64,000 bases of DNA from an uncultured Acidimicrobiaceae bacterium (GTDB lineage Bacteria > Actinomycetota > Acidimicrobiia > Spongiisociales > SHLN01). A program made the translations under genes and the position numbers. Every line of letters starts with the position of its first letter. Within the stretch, counting starts at the first letter, position 1. The stretch covers positions 1 through 64,000 of the forward strand of contig CAMYMH010000002.1 in the NCBI GenBank assembly GCA_947259275.1. Direction: 5' to 3'. Under the pieces are notes generated by a model. That model made no database searches and was not told the DNA's origin. It saw only the letters and a program-made list of their open reading frames with translations. This document shows, one piece after another, positions 58,386 to 64,000 of this stretch.

Positions 58386-58694
58386 CCTGCCGCTACGGGT
58401 GCCGGAGGCGTCCACGTGCCAGTGAGCCTTGCAACGCCTTCCGATTGGACGTCATCAAGAAGCGCCGCAACGAGGAAGGGTGGGAAGCGATTGAGAACGC
58501 CAAGTCGTTGCCCGGCGGCCTCAGGCCAGACGAACTGTGGAGACCGACGCGATCCGCCAACTGAGGGTTGGGGGTCATCGACCTTGCCGGTGTCGTGGTC
58601 GCCGTAACACGGCTGAGTGGGTCTACGTTTCAGAAGCCGACCCTACACCCTCGCTCATGTGCCGCACCCCAGGGGGTGCAGGTCGCGTGTTCGG

Positions 58695-59870
58695 CTAGGA
58701 GACGCCGACATCATCGAGCATCTTCTTCAACACGACACGTGCGTCGAGATACTCTTCAGCGATTCGGCGTGCGCTAGCGGCGTGTTTTTGGTAGTCGTGT
58801 TCGATAACTCGAACGGCCTCCGCAGCTTCTTGGGCGCTCTCGACGGCAAAAAGTCCAGATCCGGTTGGGAGATGGTCGGAGAATCCGCTCTCCTGGAGGA
58901 TGGCAGGGCGCCCAGTCGCCAGGCTGTAGCCCGCGATGTCGCTGAACCAACCGGCGTTGGTGGCCACCCGCACGTTCTTGGCAACGCTGAAATAGCCACG
59001 CGAGCTGTGCAGGAAACGCTGGAGGGTGACTGTCGTCCTTGTTACTTCGTGCGGGTCGGCGAGTACCCAGCCGTAGCCTCGCAACTGGTCGCGTGGCGCC
59101 GATCCGGCAACGGCCAATGTGAATGGGGAGTCGATCAGCTGGGGCAACTCCATGAACTTTGCGAACTCGATGTCCTTTTGACCGTAAGTCACTCCGTTGT
59201 ACTCGACCTCCTTGTGCGATGTCCAATTCATGATCGTGACATACGGTCCGTTGCGAGGAGGCTTCGACACGGGGAACTCGTCGATGAGCAGAGGAGACTG
59301 GGTCCCGCGCCAGTCGATGCCAGCGGTCGGCGCTGAGGACCGGCTCGTACCTATGTTCAGTCCTACGGTGTAGTAGGCGTCGTAGACAGGGGGATCGTGC
59401 GGAGGCTCGTTCGCCAGCTTGATCTGGAACCACCCGGGCTCTCCGTCAACGAAAACTCTCAGTTGAGCGTTTTGTGCTTCGTCGCGCCATTCACCCCACT
59501 CGAGGTCGAGGAAGAGATCTGCGGATGAGAACGCGAGCTCGACCTCCTTCTCGGACATCCCGTGGTACTGTCCAGAATGGTCGACATAACACCATTGTTG
59601 GCCGAGCCGGTACCGGTTCAATGCCGTCGCGACGGATTGAAGCCCATAGGTGCAATCGTCGCCCATGGTGCCCTTTGTCGGGTCGAAGCAAGATTCTGGC
59701 CAACCCGACTTCTCAACGAAGTAGACCGTGTGGCCCAACTGGCTCAATCCAACGATCCAACCGAGAAACCACTGAACCATCCCCGCGAGCGGATAGCGCA
59801 CGATGGTGCCGCTGACAATGATGCGAGCCACCTCGCGAGTCCTCCTGCATTGGCAATCGACCTTGTACAC
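58695..59870 (-). CDS. glycosyltransferase-like protein
   Basis: 391 aa; C-terminal FSVAKNVRVATNAGWFSDIAGYSLATGRPAILQESGFSDHLPTGSGLFAV; paralog of the right-end ORF. Confidence 0.7.
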   Translation of the reverse strand: MYKVDCQCRRTREVARIIVSGTIVRYPLAGMVQWFLGWIVGLSQLGHTVYFVEKSGWPESCFDPTKGTMGDDCTYGLQSVATALNRYRLGQQWCYVDHSGQYHGMSEKEVELAFSSADLFLDLEWGEWRDEAQNAQLRVFVDGEPGWFQIKLANEPPHDPPVYDAYYTVGLNIGTSRSSAPTAGIDWRGTQSPLLIDEFPVSKPPRNGPYVTIMNWTSHKEVEYNGVTYGQKDIEFAKFMELPQLIDSPFTLAVAGSAPRDQLRGYGWVLADPHEVTRTTVTLQRFLHSSRGYFSVAKNVRVATNAGWFSDIAGYSLATGRPAILQESGFSDHLPTGSGLFAVESAQEAAEAVRVIEHDYQKHAASARRIAEEYLDARVVLKKMLDDVGVS

Positions 59871-59897
59871 AAGTCGGGCAGTTCGGTCTGCCGGCAG

Positions 59898-61607
59898 TCA
59901 GGTTATCCGGATCAATCCGGTCCCGTCCGATCTCTTTTCGATCGGGAGGAACACCCGCTGTTGAGCGAGTTCGACGGCGGCAAGTTCCGGCAAGTCTCGT
60001 TGGGATCGAACGCGAATCGAGAAGGGATGGCTTGTATGTCCGGCCGTCGGCGGGCTAACTATCACCCGTAGTTCTGAGGGCGTCTCAATGATGTCGATCG
60101 TTCTACTCAGAGCAGACAGCAGGTCGCGAAAGTCAATAAAGCGACACGCGCCGGCCGATCGCCATTGATCGAGTGCCGCTGTGAGCCAGCTGACTCCGTG
60201 GACAGCGATGTCACGGTCGTGGAAATACCCAATCACCGGCAATTCGGACTCGAACCAGTGGGAAGCAGGCTCGTCCAGATAGGGGGCAGCGACGTGAGTT
60301 GCCCAAAGAAAGCGATCTCGATATCGAATCGCTGTGTAAAAGCTGCTTACCGCTTGGAAGCCGAGGTCGAGAGCGACCTGAATTGCCTCGACGGTCCACT
60401 CGTCGCCGGGGAAGACCAGCGTAGAGGGCTGGATCGAGAGAGACGCCAACTCGGCGAATCCTCTCCGCAGTGGGTGGTCGCTCGGGCTCAACCGCTCAAT
60501 CGCCGCGCGAGCGTGGCTACCGAATTCGCGATACCAGGCGGCGGCCGTATAGCGATCAGGTGCCGTCGCCCATTCGCCACCATCGGGATGCATGTGGGTG
60601 AAGCCATGTTGCTCCACGCTGACAAGGTCTTGTCTCATCAAGGTTCTGATGGCCTCGAATTCCCCGAGGAAGTCGTGAACGGTTCCGGGCATGTGCCCGC
60701 CCGTATCCTCGTAGACAACCGACGGAGCCGGATATATTCCACCAGGTATTCGGTCGAGATCCGGTCCTCCGGCAAGAAATCGACCGCGGCCCGAATCCCC
60801 GTCGTCCATCCACCCTGGGCAGTATCCGACAGTCAGCCGGGCGTCGTTGCGCTCGAGGACGTCGCCGATGGCCTCCCAATCGTCGGGGCCTAACTCCCTA
60901 TGAGCCCACTCAGTACTGTGGACGTTCTGCGCTGAGCCGGGATCGTCGATGCGGAGCACCATCGTACCGGCGAATTCGATCCAGGCGATCGGCCTTCCGA
61001 CACCCCAAACGAGCAAGTTGCGCAGTAATGCCGTGCCAAATCCGGACGCGTCCCTCAACTCGCTCGGATGAAACCCGAGGTTGACTGCCGCGCTTCGTCC
61101 GTGATATGTAGCAGCGACAACCGGTGTCCCTTCGAGAGTCGCCCACACCTCAGCTTGGTCGCTAACGGCGAGCGCGGTCGCCGTCAGGTTCTCCGAGGCG
61201 CGCCATTGCACGGTTGGGCCCGGCCCTGTCCACTCCAGCGTCCTCCCTGTGATCATTCCGGTGTCGGAGGTCGCTGCTGTCAGTCGATTCGCTTCATCCG
61301 GAGAAGCTGCTCTCGAGATGATCAGGACCGGGACCCTTTCCAGGGTCGTGTGGAGCATCCGCCAAAAGGCAGCCGAGGCATCGGCTGCCTCGGTCGTGAT
61401 CACAACCCAGTCCGATTCAATGAGCTGGTTCGGTGTGACGTCCTCGGGCAGAAAGTCGTTCACCCCCCAGCCGGATAATCGTGCGAGGGTTGCCCAGTCG
61501 AGAGCTTCGCGTTCGGTGGGATTGAGCCAGCCTCCCGTACCCCAGACTCTTTCACCGCCATATGACTCGTTGGGCCGGTGAACCACTAGCATCCGCGGTC
61601 TTGACAT
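59898..61607 (-). CDS. polysaccharide deacetylase-like / hypothetical carbohydrate-active protein
   Basis: start MSRPRMLVVHRPNESYGGERVW; WIEFAGTMVLRIDDPGSAQ, SVEQHGFTHMHPDG. Confidence 0.55.
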   Translation of the reverse strand: MSRPRMLVVHRPNESYGGERVWGTGGWLNPTEREALDWATLARLSGWGVNDFLPEDVTPNQLIESDWVVITTEAADASAAFWRMLHTTLERVPVLIISRAASPDEANRLTAATSDTGMITGRTLEWTGPGPTVQWRASENLTATALAVSDQAEVWATLEGTPVVAATYHGRSAAVNLGFHPSELRDASGFGTALLRNLLVWGVGRPIAWIEFAGTMVLRIDDPGSAQNVHSTEWAHRELGPDDWEAIGDVLERNDARLTVGYCPGWMDDGDSGRGRFLAGGPDLDRIPGGIYPAPSVVYEDTGGHMPGTVHDFLGEFEAIRTLMRQDLVSVEQHGFTHMHPDGGEWATAPDRYTAAAWYREFGSHARAAIERLSPSDHPLRRGFAELASLSIQPSTLVFPGDEWTVEAIQVALDLGFQAVSSFYTAIRYRDRFLWATHVAAPYLDEPASHWFESELPVIGYFHDRDIAVHGVSWLTAALDQWRSAGACRFIDFRDLLSALSRTIDIIETPSELRVIVSPPTAGHTSHPFSIRVRSQRDLPELAAVELAQQRVFLPIEKRSDGTGLIRIT

Positions 61608-61611
61608 AGGT

Positions 61612-62856
61612 CTACCCGACGCCGATCCGCTGGAAGACCTCGCGGAGCTGTTTGCCGACTGTGTCATGAGAGAGCCGAGTGATCGCAAGCTCTCGAGCGG
61701 ACCTTCCCATTTGCTCGAGCGAGACCCGGTCCGAAAGGGCGGTATCGATCGCCGCGGCCAGGAGCGCATCGTTGTCAGGCTCGACTAGCCAGCCGGTTAC
61801 GCCGGGTTGGACCAGTTCAGCTGGACCGGCGAGCTCGGACGCCACCACCGGCGTCCCCGACGCCATTGCCTCACCGATAACGGTTGGGAAGCCTTCCCGC
61901 CGTGACGGTAGCACGAGCAGCTCAGCGGCCGCGTACAGGTTGGCTTTCTGCGTGGCTTTTGCGATCCAGCCGGTGAAGTGCACACGTTCAGGCGAGATCA
62001 TCGCGGCAAGGTTTTCGAGAGTCTCCCTGTCGGGTCCGTTCCCGGCTACCACAAGGTCGATGTCGGAGTGGGAGGTTGATAGGTCCGCAAAGATCCTGAT
62101 GAGCCGGCTGATTCCCTTGACGTTGTCGTCGAGGCGACCTATGAACAGTATGTACCGACGGCGGGGATCGAGGCCGGCCTCTCGAGAGGCCTCAGTGCGG
62201 TCTCGCGGCATGTAAGTTTCGGTGTCGATCGGGGTGAGGATCACGGTCGCCCGCTCTGCTCGAACGTTGAACCTTTCGATGAGTTTTTCTTTTTCCGCGG
62301 CACTGGACACGATCAGAGAGTCCGCTCTCCGCAGCGTTCGTTTGCGCACCGGGATGCCAACGAACCCGGGAAGGGTGGATCCGGTGTGCATAGCAATGAC
62401 GGGTATCTGGAGCATGCGCGCCATACCCAGGAGGACGTCGTAGCGACCTGTGGCGTAATCCTGAAGGAGGAATGCGTCGGGCCGGTCCTTGCGCAAGGTC
62501 CGAATCAGCGGGGACGACAGGGGGGCGAGGTAGGAGGCGAACAGTGCGTATGCTCGATATCGGTTTCTCAGTCTCCAAGACCACCTTCTGGTGTAAAACA
62601 TCCGCCACAGGGCGCGGTGGGCGATGGATGAGCGGACGAACTCGACCCGGCAACCAACGACTTCATGTGTGGCGCCTCGTATCTGTGGATCTAAGGACAG
62701 CGAATACCAGGTGACATCGGCAATCGACTCCTGGATGACCGAGACGAAGGCGTGGTTTCCTGTGTGTGCCCACCGGGAAGCGAACTCCCTTTGCGTCACC
62801 CCGTAATGGGGGTAGAAGTCTTCGAAGACGTCACCGTAGTCGAAAAAGGCGATCAT
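61612..62856 (-). CDS. GT4-like glycosyltransferase
   Basis: YILFIGRLDDNVKGISRLIRIFADL; EAMASGTPVVASELAGPAELVQPGVTGWLVEPDN. Confidence 0.88.
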   Translation of the reverse strand: MIAFFDYGDVFEDFYPHYGVTQREFASRWAHTGNHAFVSVIQESIADVTWYSLSLDPQIRGATHEVVGCRVEFVRSSIAHRALWRMFYTRRWSWRLRNRYRAYALFASYLAPLSSPLIRTLRKDRPDAFLLQDYATGRYDVLLGMARMLQIPVIAMHTGSTLPGFVGIPVRKRTLRRADSLIVSSAAEKEKLIERFNVRAERATVILTPIDTETYMPRDRTEASREAGLDPRRRYILFIGRLDDNVKGISRLIRIFADLSTSHSDIDLVVAGNGPDRETLENLAAMISPERVHFTGWIAKATQKANLYAAAELLVLPSRREGFPTVIGEAMASGTPVVASELAGPAELVQPGVTGWLVEPDNDALLAAAIDTALSDRVSLEQMGRSARELAITRLSHDTVGKQLREVFQRIGVG

Positions 62857-62897
62857 TGGCCGGCGTTCCCTTCCGCCATCGGGAGTACGGCCGGCGC

Positions 62898-64000
62898 TCA
62901 TTCTGCCGTAGCGCGGTCGATGAGATCACCGAGGATCTTCCGCGCCTCGAAGTACTCTTCGGCCATTGTTCGAGCGGCTAGGCAGTGCTCTTCGTATCGG
63001 TCGTTTAGGTCGTCGAGCGCCGCCAGTGCTTCATTCGGTGTCGAGAAGGGGATCACCCCGGTCCCGGTTTCCATCCAATCGGTGAAACCGGTGTCTTGCG
63101 CGATAACCGGACGCCCGCTAGCCAGGTAATTCGCGCTGCGCTCGGAGAACCATCCTGAGCGACTGGCGACGTATCCGTGCTTAGCTACGCTCAACTCCGC
63201 CTTTGATGCCTGAATGTAGTCCTGGTACGTCCATGGATGGCGCGTCACCTCGATCGGGTTTTGTAGTCGCCATCCGCCCTCTTGCATCCGGGCGCGGGGT
63301 GCGTCCGGGCTCCCAACTGCCAGCTCGAGCTTCTCCGCGGTTGCTAGCGGGAGATCCAAGTAAGGCTCAAACGACAAAGCCTTCATACCGTACGTGCGTC
63401 CATCCAGCTCGCGTGATGCGTAACTGTCCCACTGCATTACGGTCGTGATCGCCGCGCTCGGCCTTCCAGGCATAGCCGGCCATTGGTCGAGTACCACCGG
63501 TTGGGTGGTCGGCAGCCACTCAATACCGTCGCTCGGCACCGACGAAGCTCCGCGCGTGAGGTTGATCCCGAAGCTGAAGTAGCGATTGTGCTTCGCCATG
63601 GTCTCTGCCCGCCGAGGATCTGTGAGTGCCCGAATCTGACTAAACAGTGGATCTGTGTCAACCAGAACGCGAACCGGCACATCCTCGAGCCCATGCCGAA
63701 TGGCGTTGGCTCCCGACACGTTGAGGGCCAGGTCGGCCTCAACGCTGATATCCTCGGCCCGGTGCGCGAGTGGGCCATGCCACCGCTTTTGATGGGCCTC
63801 GTAGTATGCCCAACAGTCCTGCAGACCCAGGCGATCGAAGACCTGCGCGGCGTACCACAGACCATATGAGGGATCACGGCCGCTCACCCCGGTGCGTGGG
63901 TCATAACAGCTCCACGGGTCATCGCCGCTGTCCTCGAGAAAGGCAACCTCGAGTCCGAGTTGGCGAGCCGCCAGGACGTAATGGAGATAGTGCCATGACA
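62898..64000 (-). CDS. glycosyltransferase-like protein, 5' end outside window
   Basis: frame stays open beyond GTG at 63887: SWHYLHYVLAARQLGLEVAFLEDSGDDPWSCYDPRTGVSGRDPS; C-terminus parallels 58695-59870. Confidence 0.7.
   Translation of the reverse strand, partial: SWHYLHYVLAARQLGLEVAFLEDSGDDPWSCYDPRTGVSGRDPSYGLWYAAQVFDRLGLQDCWAYYEAHQKRWHGPLAHRAEDISVEADLALNVSGANAIRHGLEDVPVRVLVDTDPLFSQIRALTDPRRAETMAKHNRYFSFGINLTRGASSVPSDGIEWLPTTQPVVLDQWPAMPGRPSAAITTVMQWDSYASRELDGRTYGMKALSFEPYLDLPLATAEKLELAVGSPDAPRARMQEGGWRLQNPIEVTRHPWTYQDYIQASKAELSVAKHGYVASRSGWFSERSANYLASGRPVIAQDTGFTDWMETGTGVIPFSTPNEALAALDDLNDRYEEHCLAARTMAEEYFEARKILGDLIDRATAE

Noticed and set aside
58400-58690. Possible transposase or toxin-antitoxin remnant (KKRRNEEGWEAIENAKSLPGGLRPDELW)
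   Set aside because: Could not tie the translation to any family; too short to support.
1-64000. tRNA, rRNA, CRISPR arrays, selenocysteine UGA/SECIS signals, prophage or intact IS elements
   Set aside because: Scanned by eye for typical signatures; none convincing. A tRNAscan/Infernal run would be needed to exclude them formally.

Overview
GC-rich actinobacterial-type window (taxonomy inferred from style only) with almost continuous coding on both strands. The dominant content, about 10-57 kb, is a dispersed molybdenum-hydroxylase / purine-type catabolic locus. It resembles the E. coli ygfK-ygfM-xdhD-ssnA-yqeB-yqeC-ygeW-yqeA set. It holds a YgfM-like FAD subunit, an XdhD-like molybdenum subunit, XdhC/YqeB/YqeC maturation proteins, full-length YgfK, an SsnA-like aminohydrolase, and a second [2Fe-2S]-molybdopterin xanthine dehydrogenase. 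It also holds a BMP/nucleoside-type ABC importer, a LIV-type ABC importer, a compact second YgfK lacking the NAD(P)H/FAD module, three carbamoyltransferase paralogs, a carbamate kinase and a GntR regulator. The most interesting parts are the compact YgfK and the ATCase-like paralog that has lost the usual aspartate-binding motifs and is paired with carbamate kinase. Other content: a Zur-regulated zinc ABC system with a clear Zur/Fur box, an HtrA protease, a GMC oxidoreductase, a sigma/anti-sigma-like pair, and a decayed sugar-acid island (eda, kdgK, LacI and ABC remnants) bracketed by a duplicated msrA 5' segment. The right end (57-64 kb) is a polysaccharide/glycosyltransferase cluster. No rRNA, tRNA, CRISPR array or intact transposase was recognised. 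All homology calls come from reading the translations; no database search was run.
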